64,000 bases of DNA from assembly GCA_030682135.1 (NCBI GenBank), contig JAUXQT010000005.1, forward strand, positions 62,001 to 126,000, written 5' to 3'. Made by a program: the position numbers and the translations under genes. Position 1 is the first letter of the stretch. Each line of letters opens with the position of its first letter. This document shows, piece by piece, positions 35,538 to 43,250 of this stretch. This DNA is from Nitrospirota bacterium. GTDB taxonomy: Bacteria > Nitrospirota > Nitrospiria > Nitrospirales > Nitrospiraceae. The notes beneath the pieces are model-generated. The model searched no databases and was not told the origin of the DNA. It saw nothing but the letters and a program-made list of their open reading frames with translations.

Positions 35538-35840
35538 TTAGAGCGCGGCCTCGGTCAATGCGTGACGAATGATCGCATCCCCGACCTTGCGCCCTGTGAC
35601 GTTGTACGTGCCGGCGTCCACCGCCCGGCTGATCTGCTCGATGCGTGCTTCACGGGCAGGATCCGGCTGGTCGGCCAGAGCCTTAATCCGTTGAATCTCC
35701 TTCGCCTGCTGCGAAATCTGCACGCGATCCTGGCGCCCGTCGCTGGACGGACGACGATTTGCCCCGGCCGGAGCGCCCTCCTGGGTCCCCAGCAGCAACG
35801 TGGCAAGATGATCGGCTCTTCCATGACCTGAGATCTGCAT
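35538..35840 (-). CDS. flgM: Anti-sigma-28 factor FlgM
   Basis: A 100-residue FlgM, which binds FliA and is exported once the hook is finished, freeing σ28. The C-terminal half has the FliA-binding pattern RIEQISRAVDAGTYNVTGRK followed by VGDAIIRHALTE. The N-terminal half is charged and disordered, as usual. A σ28-like promoter lies at the end of the preceding rod gene, so FlgM would be in a negative feedback loop. Confidence 0.93.
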   Translation of the reverse strand: MQISGHGRADHLATLLLGTQEGAPAGANRRPSSDGRQDRVQISQQAKEIQRIKALADQPDPAREARIEQISRAVDAGTYNVTGRKVGDAIIRHALTEAAL

Positions 35841-35861
35841 AACCGTACTCCTCTCCCTAAG

Positions 35862-36281
35862 TTAGCCCCGAGTCCATTGAGTGCGCGGTACTGGAATCGG
35901 GGCTTTACTACCTATCGGCTCCTTTATCGGTTGATGAGCCGGAGAACTTGAGGGGAGTGGAGCATTTTTTTCGGTATATTCATGAATCATCTTGGCCAGC
36001 CCTAGCCCGCCAGACTCTGCCGCCAGCCGGCCGATTTCCTGGTCATAAAACGAGTAGAAATAGGCACCGCCTTTATTGTCCAACGCCCCTTTCGGAACAG
36101 TTTCTCTCATGACTTTCAAGAGGTTAGAGATAAAGTAGCTTTCAAATTCATGTGCGGCGCCCTTCAAGGCTGCCAACCCTGCCTCCCGATCTTCCCCTAC
36201 AAGCACAGCAGGCTTCTGCAGACTCAACTGCGCGTCAGCCGTATGCCTAATGGAGCTGATTCCGGTAAGGTCGTGGTTCAA
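35862..36281 (-). CDS. FlgJ-type rod-binding protein (no muramidase domain)
   Basis: A 139-residue protein equal to the N-terminal rod-binding half of FlgJ (ALKGAAHEFESYFISNLLKVM, KGGAYFYSFYDQEIGRLAAE). The C-terminal peptidoglycan hydrolase of enteric FlgJ is absent, as in many non-enteric bacteria. It would cap rod assembly in the periplasm, so wall opening needs another enzyme. The 47-base gap upstream and parts of this gene are notably AT-richer than its neighbours. The flgM promoter is inside its 3' end. Confidence 0.87.
   Translation of the reverse strand: MNHDLTGISSIRHTADAQLSLQKPAVLVGEDREAGLAALKGAAHEFESYFISNLLKVMRETVPKGALDNKGGAYFYSFYDQEIGRLAAESGGLGLAKMIHEYTEKNAPLPSSSPAHQPIKEPIGSKAPIPVPRTQWTRG
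35924..35951 (-). promoter_or_regulatory. σ28-like promoter of flgM
   Basis: TCAAG (35951-35947), 15-base spacer, ACCGATAA (35931-35924). A second -10-like GCCGATAG lies just downstream (35919-35912) without a good -35. The site is inside the coding end of the rod-binding gene, 85-110 bases before flgM. Confidence 0.72.
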
Positions 36282-36328
36282 GTATCAATCCTCGCTAGTT
36301 ATAAATATCAATGTTACTGAATGTTTAA

Positions 36329-37468
36329 CTAAATTATATCAAGATTAGCCTGAAGTGCTCCGGCCGAACGGAGTGCCGATAAAATAGCCACCAAGTCCCT
36401 GGGAGTCACCCCGACTGCGTTCAGCGCCCGTACCACCTCTCCGAGTGTCACCGTCTCATCAACCACCACCAACCGAGACTCCTGCTCTTTTACTTCCGTC
36501 TGAACATCGGGAGTCACCGTCGTCTGTCCAGTTGTGGACCCAATTAACGGAGCGGGAGGCTGCGACACATTGAGCGTATTCTTCACAGAGATCGTGAGAT
36601 TGCCATGGGAGATGGCACAGGTGGAGATCCGCACATGCTCGCCAAGCACCACCGTGCCGGTTCGTTCGTTCACCACCACTCTGGCCGACAAATCGACCGC
36701 CACATCCAACCCTTCGATCGTGGCGATATACTCCACCACTCGGCCTCGAAAATTTGCCGGGATGGTCGCCCGGACCAGGCCGGCATTAACGGCAGTGGCA
36801 CTCCCCTTGCCGAAGACGCCATCGATCGCCTCGGTCGTCCTGATCGCCGTCGTAAAATCAGGCTGACGCAGGAGCACTGACACGGTTTCCCAGGATTCCA
36901 CGTCGACCACCGCTTCCTTCTCGATGATGGCTCCACCAGGCACCATTCCGGCAGATTGATGGTTCTTGGTCACGGTCGAACCGCCGCCGCCGCCAGTCCC
37001 ACCCAAAAACCCTCCGATCGACACCGGCCCTTGCGCCACGGCATAGACTTGCTGGTTCGCCGCTTTCAGCGGAGTGAGCAACAACGTGCCGCCCTGCAGG
37101 CTCTTCGCATTGGCCATCGAGGACACCAGCACGTCGATCGTCAGTCCGGGCTTGGCAAAGGGCGGCAATTTGGCCGTCACCATGACCGACGCGATATTGC
37201 GCGTCAGCAATTGGATCGGATCGATCACGAGGTTCACGCCCATCTTATTCAACATCGACATCATGGCCTGGATCGTGAACTGACCGCCGATGACCTGATC
37301 GCCGGTACGATCCAGTCCGACTACGAGCCCGTACCCGATCAACTGGTTCTCACGGACCCCTTCAAACGAACCGACGTCTTTAATCCGGACGGCCCAAGCC
37401 GGCGTCGCCACGAGCAGCACAGCGAGCAGTGAGGCACCGATAGAGCGTTTCGTCATCATCATGGTCAT
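36329..37468 (-). CDS. flgI: Flagellar P-ring protein FlgI
   Basis: A 379-residue FlgI with a Sec signal peptide (SIGASLLAVLLVATPAWA), then the family start RIKDVGSFEGVRENQLIGYG and LVVGLDRTGDQ. It forms the periplasmic ring around the rod at the peptidoglycan layer. The motifs DVLVSSMANAKSLQGGTLLLTPL and the C-terminal LGEVVRALNAVGVTPRDLVAI are conserved. Several Met codons lie at the start; AGGA upstream best fits Met3 (37462). Length is normal. Confidence 0.95.
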   Translation of the reverse strand: MTMMMTKRSIGASLLAVLLVATPAWAVRIKDVGSFEGVRENQLIGYGLVVGLDRTGDQVIGGQFTIQAMMSMLNKMGVNLVIDPIQLLTRNIASVMVTAKLPPFAKPGLTIDVLVSSMANAKSLQGGTLLLTPLKAANQQVYAVAQGPVSIGGFLGGTGGGGGSTVTKNHQSAGMVPGGAIIEKEAVVDVESWETVSVLLRQPDFTTAIRTTEAIDGVFGKGSATAVNAGLVRATIPANFRGRVVEYIATIEGLDVAVDLSARVVVNERTGTVVLGEHVRISTCAISHGNLTISVKNTLNVSQPPAPLIGSTTGQTTVTPDVQTEVKEQESRLVVVDETVTLGEVVRALNAVGVTPRDLVAILSALRSAGALQANLDII

Positions 37469-37488
37469 GTCCTATACGATGTTCACCG

Positions 37489-37752
37489 TCAATGGTAGCG
37501 CCGCAGCAGATATTCCCGGCTCAAAAATATTCTCGCCAACCAACCTGGCTCTTCGATTTCGTCATCGAGGTCCAACGCCCCTCCGTAGGGATCGATGCCG
37601 ATCTTTGCCGAATGCTGATGAAGCGCCGGAGGGTCGAGATCGGCCCGGCGAACGACCCCGCTGAGGACCATCATCTTCAGATCGTCTGTTACGGCCTGGC
37701 GATGCCGTTGCTCCCACGAAATGCCCGCCGTCCGCCGTACGGTGCGTCCCAT
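37489..37752 (-). CDS. Orphan FlgH C-terminal-domain-like protein
   Basis: An 87-residue protein between flgH and flgI, with no signal peptide or lipobox. Its residues ~27-75 line up with the C-terminus of the neighbouring FlgH: LKMMVLSGVVRRADLD against TQLMSISGIVRRVDVD, SAKIGI against IADAKIEY, and EEPGWLARIF against QRPGWLVRVL. ATG 37752 has GGAGG eight bases upstream; a GTG nine bases earlier overlaps that site. It is a paralogous fragment, an L-ring-like partner domain, or a decaying duplicate. The good ribosome site and position argue for expression. Confidence 0.7.
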   Translation of the reverse strand: MGRTVRRTAGISWEQRHRQAVTDDLKMMVLSGVVRRADLDPPALHQHSAKIGIDPYGGALDLDDEIEEPGWLARIFLSREYLLRRYH

Positions 37753-37770
37753 GATCCTCACCTCCGTGAC

Positions 37771-38478
37771 TCAGAATGGATAGACCCAATCCAGCACCCG
37801 AACCAGCCAGCCTGGCCGCTGCACGTCGTCCACGACACCCAAGCCTGAATATTCGATCTTCGCGTCGGCAATGGCGCTCGACAGCACGGTGTTCTTCGTA
37901 TCGACATCCACGCGCCGGACGATGCCGCTGATCGACATCAGCTGCGTCTCGCTGTTGACGGTGACCTCTCTCTTGCCTTCGATGCGGAGATCCCCGTTCG
38001 GCAGGACCTCGGTCACAACCGTGGAAATCGTCCCGGTCAAGGTATCGGCGCGGCTGGTTGCTCCCTTCCCTCCAAACTTGCTCTTGGCGCTGGCATCGAC
38101 CCCCAGTCCCCGCATCGTCTCACCGCCGAGCCGGACTCCGGGGATGCCGATGTAACCGATGCCGGACCCGCTTAACGAATTATTCAACGTCGACTCCCGC
38201 TCCGCCTTCGTGTCGGCAGACTTGGAGCCCGCATGTTTTTCCACAATCTTGATGGTCAGAATATCGCCAACCCTCATGGCCCGCAGGTCTTCGTACAGGT
38301 ACGCGCGCCCATTCTCCTCCTGCCAGAGCGAACCGACGGTTTTGGGCGGAGGCAACGCAGGCACCGTCAGCTTCTTGGCGACATTGGGCGAATTGTGCCA
38401 GTAGCACCCGACATTGACGAGCGCAAGACTCAGCGCCAGCACCAGCCGGACCGACGTATGACCGCGATTAATACTCAA
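37771..38478 (-). CDS. flgH: Flagellar L-ring lipoprotein FlgH
   Basis: A ~235-residue FlgH, the outer-membrane L-ring. The N-terminus has a lipoprotein signal (VLALSLALVNVGC, lipobox Cys), then GSLWQEENGRAYLYEDLRAM, VGDILTIKIVEKH and the C-terminal LMSISGIVRRVDVD ... QRPGWLVRV pattern. I prefer a TTG start at 38478 (overlapping flgA by 11 bases) because it gives a normal-length signal peptide; an upstream ATG-type frame to 38541 would add 21 residues ahead of it. FlgA is needed for P-ring and FlgH for L-ring. Confidence 0.93.
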   Translation of the reverse strand: MSINRGHTSVRLVLALSLALVNVGCYWHNSPNVAKKLTVPALPPPKTVGSLWQEENGRAYLYEDLRAMRVGDILTIKIVEKHAGSKSADTKAERESTLNNSLSGSGIGYIGIPGVRLGGETMRGLGVDASAKSKFGGKGATSRADTLTGTISTVVTEVLPNGDLRIEGKREVTVNSETQLMSISGIVRRVDVDTKNTVLSSAIADAKIEYSGLGVVDDVQRPGWLVRVLDWVYPF

Positions 38479-39274
38479 CGCGTACGACTCCCGGTGCCAC
38501 GATCTTTGCACGCAACTCTTTGCCTGAATCGAGGTTCGCAACCGTAATGGACTGGCCGAGCTCTCCGCTCGATTTCGTCACACCGGACGCTTGGATCGAG
38601 AGCCCTCCATGCCTGGCCTCAATCGCCACACGATCCCCTTTGTGAACAGCGTAGGGCTTCTTAATCATCGCCAGACGAATCGGCATGTTGGCCTGCAGTG
38701 CGCGGGCTGCGCTTTTCCCGATGACATCATTGATGTTGGTCGCCAACTGATGGTTCAACTCTCGCAGTTTGATGCGCTGGATTGTGAGGTCTTCCGCTTC
38801 GATCAGATCCTCGGCCTTGATCACCCTGACCGGCACGACCGCATCGACGGAGGCGCCGATGTCGGCCGTGGCATCGATGGTCTGCCAAGGCCTGCCATTC
38901 GCATTGATCTGGACATGAAAGGTCCGGCGTCCAAGGCCCTCGTCCAATCCATGTGGGGTAATCATCAAACCCATGCTGCCAGGCGGCACATCGATCGCGT
39001 CTTGAGGGTCCACCATCGTGGCAGAGACCGCTCGCACCTGCCCCGCCATCTCCTGTTCGAGGAAACGCAGAATGCTTCGCTGAATATCGTTGGGATGCAG
39101 CTGATGCATGGCCGGGGCGAGAGCAGGAACCAGCTTGATCGCGCGGAGTTCAGGCCCTTGCGCCACCCGCATGGCTACGGGCACTCGATCGGCAGAGGCC
39201 GCATTTGCGGAGCAGGGCCCGGCGAGGATACCGGTCAGCAGCACGAAGGGCAGATACAGAGGTCGTGGTGTCAT
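38468..39274 (-). CDS. flgA: P-ring assembly chaperone FlgA
   Basis: A 268-residue FlgA, the periplasmic chaperone for FlgI polymerisation. Sec signal peptide (YLPFVLLTGILAGPCSANA), then a mixed domain and a C-terminal SAF domain with VRVIKAEDLIEAEDLTIQRI and the pattern KPYAVHKGDRVAIEARHGG. The last residues (GKELRAKIVAPGVVRVEY) match the family end. It is between flgG and flgH, the order known from many non-enteric flg operons. Confidence 0.92.
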   Translation of the reverse strand: MTPRPLYLPFVLLTGILAGPCSANAASADRVPVAMRVAQGPELRAIKLVPALAPAMHQLHPNDIQRSILRFLEQEMAGQVRAVSATMVDPQDAIDVPPGSMGLMITPHGLDEGLGRRTFHVQINANGRPWQTIDATADIGASVDAVVPVRVIKAEDLIEAEDLTIQRIKLRELNHQLATNINDVIGKSAARALQANMPIRLAMIKKPYAVHKGDRVAIEARHGGLSIQASGVTKSSGELGQSITVANLDSGKELRAKIVAPGVVRVEY

Positions 39275-39309
39275 AGGAACACTCCTTTGTCCGTTACAGG
39301 CGAACCGTC

Positions 39310-40101
39310 TTACCGTCTGAGGTTGTTCGCAATGGACATCATTTCGTCCGACGCCTGAATGGTCTTCGAGTTAATCTCATAGCTCCGTTGCGCGATGATC
39401 ATGTTGACCATTTCTTCCGCCAGATTGACGTTCGAACTTTCCAAGAATCCCTGCTGCACGGTGCCGAAACCCGTAGAGAATCCGCCTGTTCCCTGAAGCG
39501 GGGGGCCGGACGCGAAGCTGTCGAGGAACAGGTTGTTTCCCATCGCCACGAGGCCAGACGGATTATCGAACTTGGTGAGCTGGATCTGACCGATCTGCGA
39601 GGCCTGCGTCACGCCGGGCAACTGCACCGACACGGTCCCGTCCTGGCCGATGTCGAGCTTGAGGACGCCGGATGGAATGGTGATGACCGGATTGAGCAGA
39701 TCTCCGTCACCCGTCACCAAGTTTCCGACGTTGTCCCGTTTAAACGAACCGTTGCGGGTATACATGATCGTGCCGTCGGAGCGTTGCACCTGGAAAAATC
39801 CTGCCCCATCGATGGCAAGGTCCAACTCGTTGCCAGTCTGGCGCATATTGCCCTGCACCCATTCTTTGGCCACGGTAACGGGACGAACGCCGCCGCCGAC
39901 CTGGATGCCAACCGGGAAAACGCCGATGTTCGAGGCATTCGTTCCAGGAAGCCTGGTGGCTTGATACATCAAGTCTGAAAACTCCGCCCGGCTGCGCTTG
40001 AACGCATTGGTATTGACGTTCGCCAGGTTGTGCGCGATCGTATCCACGTTGAGTTGCTGAGCGGTCATTCCCGTCGCCGCCGTCCACATGGCTCGAATCA
40101 T
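39310..40101 (-). CDS. flgG: Distal rod protein FlgG
   Basis: A 263-residue FlgG of normal length. N-terminus MIRAMWTAATGMTAQQLNVD then TIAHNLANVNTNAFKR is the rod/hook signature; the C-terminus SYEINSKTIQASDEMMSIAN is the matching D0 helix. Residues GFSTGFGTVQQGFLESSNVN are typical of FlgG. It polymerises through the P and L rings. Confidence 0.96.
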   Translation of the reverse strand: MIRAMWTAATGMTAQQLNVDTIAHNLANVNTNAFKRSRAEFSDLMYQATRLPGTNASNIGVFPVGIQVGGGVRPVTVAKEWVQGNMRQTGNELDLAIDGAGFFQVQRSDGTIMYTRNGSFKRDNVGNLVTGDGDLLNPVITIPSGVLKLDIGQDGTVSVQLPGVTQASQIGQIQLTKFDNPSGLVAMGNNLFLDSFASGPPLQGTGGFSTGFGTVQQGFLESSNVNLAEEMVNMIIAQRSYEINSKTIQASDEMMSIANNLRR

Positions 40102-40115
40102 AAAATCCTCCCTGC

Positions 40116-40213
40116 TAAGAGCTGATAGCTAATAGCGAATGGCCGATACATCACATCATCCGGTGAATCTTCCCTCTTGCCATCAGCTATACGCCATTGG
40201 CTATTCGCTCTTT
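40116..40213. repeat. Intergenic inverted repeat between flgF and flgG
   Basis: AGAGCTGATAGCTAATAGCG (40119-40138) faces GCCATTGGCTATTCGCTCTT (40193-40212) as imperfect arms, followed on the plus strand by a T-run. Related to the element at 15056-15155. Its right end touches the flgF stop. Confidence 0.55.
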
Positions 40214-40214
40214 T

Positions 40215-40985
40215 TTACAGCACCTTCCCGACGTCCTGAATGGCGATTTCCGCCATGCGATCGATGGTCTGAATCAGTTTTTGGCTCGATTCGTAATTCC
40301 GCATCCCCTGGATCATCTTGACCATCTCGCCGATCGAACTGACGTTCGACTCCTCGATATGCCCGCCTTGAATGTCCGGGTTCTTCATCACTTTTCCGTT
40401 ACCCGCATCCATAAACCCGTCGAGATGTTTCTCCGGCATACGGTCGTCCGGAAACTCCATGACCTTGATCGTCGCGACCGGTTTGCCATCGACATGGATC
40501 GCACCCTCTTTCGTGACTTGAACGGTGCCCGAGGGAATTTTGATTTCTCCCCTCGTGCCCATCACCGGATGCCCGAGATTGGTCACCAGCCGGCCCTGTC
40601 CATCGAGAGAGAGCATGCCGTCCCTGGTATAACGAAGCCCTTGAGGCGTCTTCACCTCGAAAAATCCTTTTCCTGTAATCGCCATATCCAATGGATTGCC
40701 GGTGATCCTGATCCGACCTGGCTCGAACGAGGTATGCACGGCATTGGTCTTCACAAAGACCCGCTCGGCTGAACCGGCTGGCCGCACACCGACTTGCTGG
40801 CCGAACCCGGCCGGATTGGCTAACGCAGACCCGGACACCTGCACACGGCCCATGACGGAGGTAAAGCCCTGATCGTCCTGTTTGAATCCCGACGTATTGA
40901 CGTTCGCCATATTATTGGCGAACACCTGCATCTGACGCTCTTGTGCTACTGCGCCGGAAAGAATGGGATAGATCGCTCGATTCAT
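40215..40985 (-). CDS. flgF: Proximal rod protein FlgF
   Basis: A 256-residue FlgF. N-terminus MNRAIYPILSGAVAQERQMQ then FANNMANVNTSGFKQ, C-terminus MVKMIQGMRNYESSQKLIQT and ends with a family-typical DRMAEIA. AAGGAGC precedes the ATG. It heads the flgF-flgG-flgA-flgH unit, with a σ54-type promoter ~40 bases upstream. Confidence 0.94.
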   Translation of the reverse strand: MNRAIYPILSGAVAQERQMQVFANNMANVNTSGFKQDDQGFTSVMGRVQVSGSALANPAGFGQQVGVRPAGSAERVFVKTNAVHTSFEPGRIRITGNPLDMAITGKGFFEVKTPQGLRYTRDGMLSLDGQGRLVTNLGHPVMGTRGEIKIPSGTVQVTKEGAIHVDGKPVATIKVMEFPDDRMPEKHLDGFMDAGNGKVMKNPDIQGGHIEESNVSSIGEMVKMIQGMRNYESSQKLIQTIDRMAEIAIQDVGKVL

Positions 40986-41025
40986 CGTTGTTGCTCCTTG
41001 CGTGGCGTTAACGCCAAGTCATATC

Positions 41026-41041
41026 GCAACATGCATGCCAA
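41026..41041 (-). promoter_or_regulatory. σ54-type promoter of the flgF operon
   Basis: TTGGCATGCATGTTGC on the minus strand: GG at -24 and GC at -12 are separated by exactly 10 bases, the invariant σ54 spacing. Predicted start about 29 bases before flgF. An overlapping TGGCACCAGCCTTGG upstream has a perfect -24 but GG in place of GC at -12. Confidence 0.75.
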
Positions 41042-41168
41042 GGCTGGTGCCACGAATAAGAACCGAACCGTCCACGTGAAAAGGCTGGAATCAGCAAGCA
41101 ACTGAGCCGCACAGGCAATCTGTATCGACCGATGATCGAATGGTGAAATACGCAGGGGCCCAACGGAC

Positions 41169-41362
41169 TAGCCCGCATTATTCATGACAGTTCGTTGCGA
41201 AATCGCGCAGTCGCGTTGCGAGACGGGCACGCGGAGCCGTGAGAGCCCGAGGCGTACTTGAACCGTACGTCGAGGGAACGAACGGCGAGCCTGCCCGCCG
41301 AAGGCTTGTCGTAGCAGCGAATCCGCGATTGCAGCAGAAGTGCTCATGAGTAATGCGGGCTA
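41169..41362. mobile_element. MITE-like element with 19-bp terminal inverted repeats
   Basis: TAGCCCGCATTATTCATGA (41169-41187) and TCATGAGTAATGCGGGCTA (41344-41362) are inverted with one mismatch in 19. The 194-bp element contains no ORF. No convincing target duplication is visible at its edges, so it could also be a long palindromic repeat. Confidence 0.6.
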
Positions 41363-41488
41363 GGAAGAAGCTGCCGGAGTAGGAAAATTATGGCTGGCCG
41401 AACAGGGCAAGAATGATGTGCTGGGGATCGAGTGCTGAGTACTGGGTCCTGAGTGCTGAGGTTGGGAAGCGCTCTGAGATTCGGAAGA

Positions 41489-42268
41489 TTACGGGAGAAG
41501 ATCGGCGAATGAGGTCGCGGCCTGTGCAGGCTCATGAGCGGTTGCATGGGACTCTGGCGAAGAAAACCGAACGGCCTGCCCATGCGACTTGGCATGCTTC
41601 ACAGCCTGCAGAGCCTGTGCGATCAACCCCTCCCGTTCCGTCGCATCATCCGGATACCGTGCGATACCGATGCGGCACGTCAGAAACAACTCATGGCCGT
41701 CCAAGGTGAGAGGCAGTCCGACCGTCGTCTGCAGTTTTTCCACAATCGCCGTGACCTCTTGATGGGACGAGAGATTGTCGGCAAGCACGGCGAATTGCTC
41801 AGGAGTCAGCCGCGCGACCGTGTCCATCGAGCGCAGAACACCTTTTACTCTGGCAGCCTGCACACGCACGAGGGCATTACTATTCGCCTGGCCTTGACTC
41901 TCTGCCACCATCCGGAAATGTTCCAGCTCCACCACGAACACCGTGAGTGGGCGGCCGGTTTTAGCCGCGCGCCCGACCGCTTGATCGAGTAAGGTTTCGA
42001 ATAATCGCCTGGTGGGTAACCCTGTCACGTAATCATAGGCCGCCACCTCGGGGGCACTGTCCCTGGACGAGCTTCGGCGGAATCCATGCGGACGCAGCCT
42101 CCTGAGCCACAGGCCCCCAACGATCAGAAGGCCGAGCAGGCAGAGTCCGATGAGACTCGGAAGAAAAGACAGCGCCATCGTGGCGTCTCCCGCGCCTGGC
42201 ATCATGGCATTCAAGGCCGTGGAGAAGGATCCAATGTAGGCAAGCTCATGTAACATGAGGTTCGTCAC
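41489..42268 (-). CDS. Degenerate GGDEF-domain protein
   Basis: A 259-residue protein with one membrane segment (~32-53) and a C-terminal GGDEF fold (~80-240: VTGLPTRRLFETLLDQAV, SMDTVARL, CRIGIARYPDDA). Catalysis is very unlikely: the GGDEF site reads T155-PEQF and the metal-binding Asp pair is replaced by Glu (E114, E116 in VELEHF). It could be a c-di-GMP or GTP sensor or scaffold at the membrane. The σ28-like box ahead of it is weak. It follows fliA on the same strand. Confidence 0.82.
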   Translation of the reverse strand: MTNLMLHELAYIGSFSTALNAMMPGAGDATMALSFLPSLIGLCLLGLLIVGGLWLRRLRPHGFRRSSSRDSAPEVAAYDYVTGLPTRRLFETLLDQAVGRAAKTGRPLTVFVVELEHFRMVAESQGQANSNALVRVQAARVKGVLRSMDTVARLTPEQFAVLADNLSSHQEVTAIVEKLQTTVGLPLTLDGHELFLTCRIGIARYPDDATEREGLIAQALQAVKHAKSHGQAVRFSSPESHATAHEPAQAATSFADLLP

Positions 42269-42310
42269 GGACTCCCGGAACCAGTCAATGTGAAAGATTT
42301 ACCACTGACT

Positions 42311-42338
42311 ATTTCGGTTGATGGCAGGAAGGACTTGA
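42311..42338 (-). promoter_or_regulatory. Weak σ28-like promoter of the GGDEF gene
   Basis: TCAAG (42338-42334), 15-base spacer, ACCGAAAT (42318-42311). The -35 is identical to the other late promoters, while the -10 keeps ACCGA only. Confidence 0.4.
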
Positions 42339-42390
42339 GGGTAGAGGGACACAGAACAACGAGCAGCAGCGGTACCAAACGAGCGCCACG

Positions 42391-42446
42391 GCTCCCCCAC
42401 GCCCCCGCCACAGCAGAAACAACTCTGTGGCCGGCTCAGGGGAGCG
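42391..42446 (-). terminator. Possible terminator hairpin after fliA
   Basis: GCTCCCC (42391-42397) and GCCACAG (42407-42413) pair with CTGTGGC (42425-42431) and GGGGAGC (42439-42445), forming an interrupted GC-rich stem 14 bases past the fliA stop. No clear T-run follows, so the call is tentative. Confidence 0.4.
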
Positions 42447-42459
42447 GGATTCCGCGCAC

Positions 42460-43212
42460 TCATTGCAGCACGTGCAGGCTTCCCTTGAGGTGCAAGACCG
42501 CTTTGGTATGAATCTGACAGACCCGAGACTCTGTGACTTTTAACACGCGGCCGATTTCCTTCATCGTCAATTCTTCGTAGTAGTACAGCGTAAGCACGAG
42601 GCGTTCCTTCTCCGGCAATTGCTGAATCGCATTCGTCACCGCCGCCCGTTCCCGCTCACCGAGAATCGTCGCCAGTGCATCGGGTTGGTGCGTGTCGGCG
42701 AGCATCGTGAGAATCTTCTGCCCGTTCGGCTCGTTGACCTGAATATCGTCCAGGCTCACCAGGACCGCGCCACGGGCGCGCGACAGAAACTCGTCCAGTT
42801 CGGCTTGCGTCATCTTCAATTCTGCCGCGACTTCCTCATCCGTCGGGGGCCGGCCGAGCCTGTTCATCAACTCGGTATGCGTGCGTTGTAATAACGAAAC
42901 CCGCTCATGCACCGAACGAGGAATCCAGTCCATGGAGCGAATTTCATCCAGCATGGCCCCACGGATGCGAAACTCGGCATAGGTTTTAAACTTGGCTTCC
43001 CGAGTGGGGTCATACTTGTCCATCGCGTCCATCAAGCCAATGACGCCGACCGACACGAGGTCTTCCGCATCCATATAGGCAGGCAGCCGGAAAGCCAGAC
43101 GATGGGCCATCGCTTTCACGATATGCGCGAACTCCTTAATGATCCGTTCGCGTTGCGCTTCGAGCGCGGGGCCGACCGCTGGGCTTGGCTGTGTCGCAAT
43201 ATTATTCATCAT
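42460..43212 (-). CDS. fliA: Flagellar sigma factor FliA (σ28)
   Basis: A 250-residue σ28. Region 2 reads AFRLPAYMDAEDLVSVGVIG followed by DPTREAKFKTYAEFRIRGAM; region 3 and the region 4 HTH (LTLYYYEELTMKEIGRVLKV then TESRVCQIHTKAVL) are intact. Start at ATG 43212 because the upstream in-frame extension overlaps flhG and is not homologous; the second Met codon is adjacent. It directs late genes, many of whose candidate promoters are in this window, and is antagonised by FlgM. Confidence 0.95.
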   Translation of the reverse strand: MMNNIATQPSPAVGPALEAQRERIIKEFAHIVKAMAHRLAFRLPAYMDAEDLVSVGVIGLMDAMDKYDPTREAKFKTYAEFRIRGAMLDEIRSMDWIPRSVHERVSLLQRTHTELMNRLGRPPTDEEVAAELKMTQAELDEFLSRARGAVLVSLDDIQVNEPNGQKILTMLADTHQPDALATILGERERAAVTNAIQQLPEKERLVLTLYYYEELTMKEIGRVLKVTESRVCQIHTKAVLHLKGSLHVLQ

Positions 43213-43250
43213 CAGTATGCTTTCTGTGTTCGTATCACCATGAACCTGCT

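Larger units (their letters stand above)
40986..41488. other. 503-base intergenic region upstream of flgF
   Basis: Contains the flgF σ54-type promoter (41026-41041), a 194-bp TIR-bounded element (41169-41362), and at 41420-41470 several copies of GAGTGCTGAG / GTGCTGAGTACTGGG-type text. No ORF with a plausible start is seen. Confidence 0.5.

Noticed and set aside
36329-36331. Possibility that the FlgJ-type gene is truncated by a frameshift that removed a muramidase domain
   Set aside because: No glucosaminidase remnants are seen downstream before flgM, and single-domain rod-binding proteins are common.
38478-38541. Longer FlgH start at 38541
   Set aside because: It would add 21 charged residues before the lipoprotein signal; the TTG at 38478 gives a normal signal length.
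41044-41055. TGGCAC-N5-TTGG overlapping the flgF σ54 site
   Set aside because: Perfect -24 box, but the -12 has GG in place of the required GC; the overlapping site with intact GG and GC was preferred.
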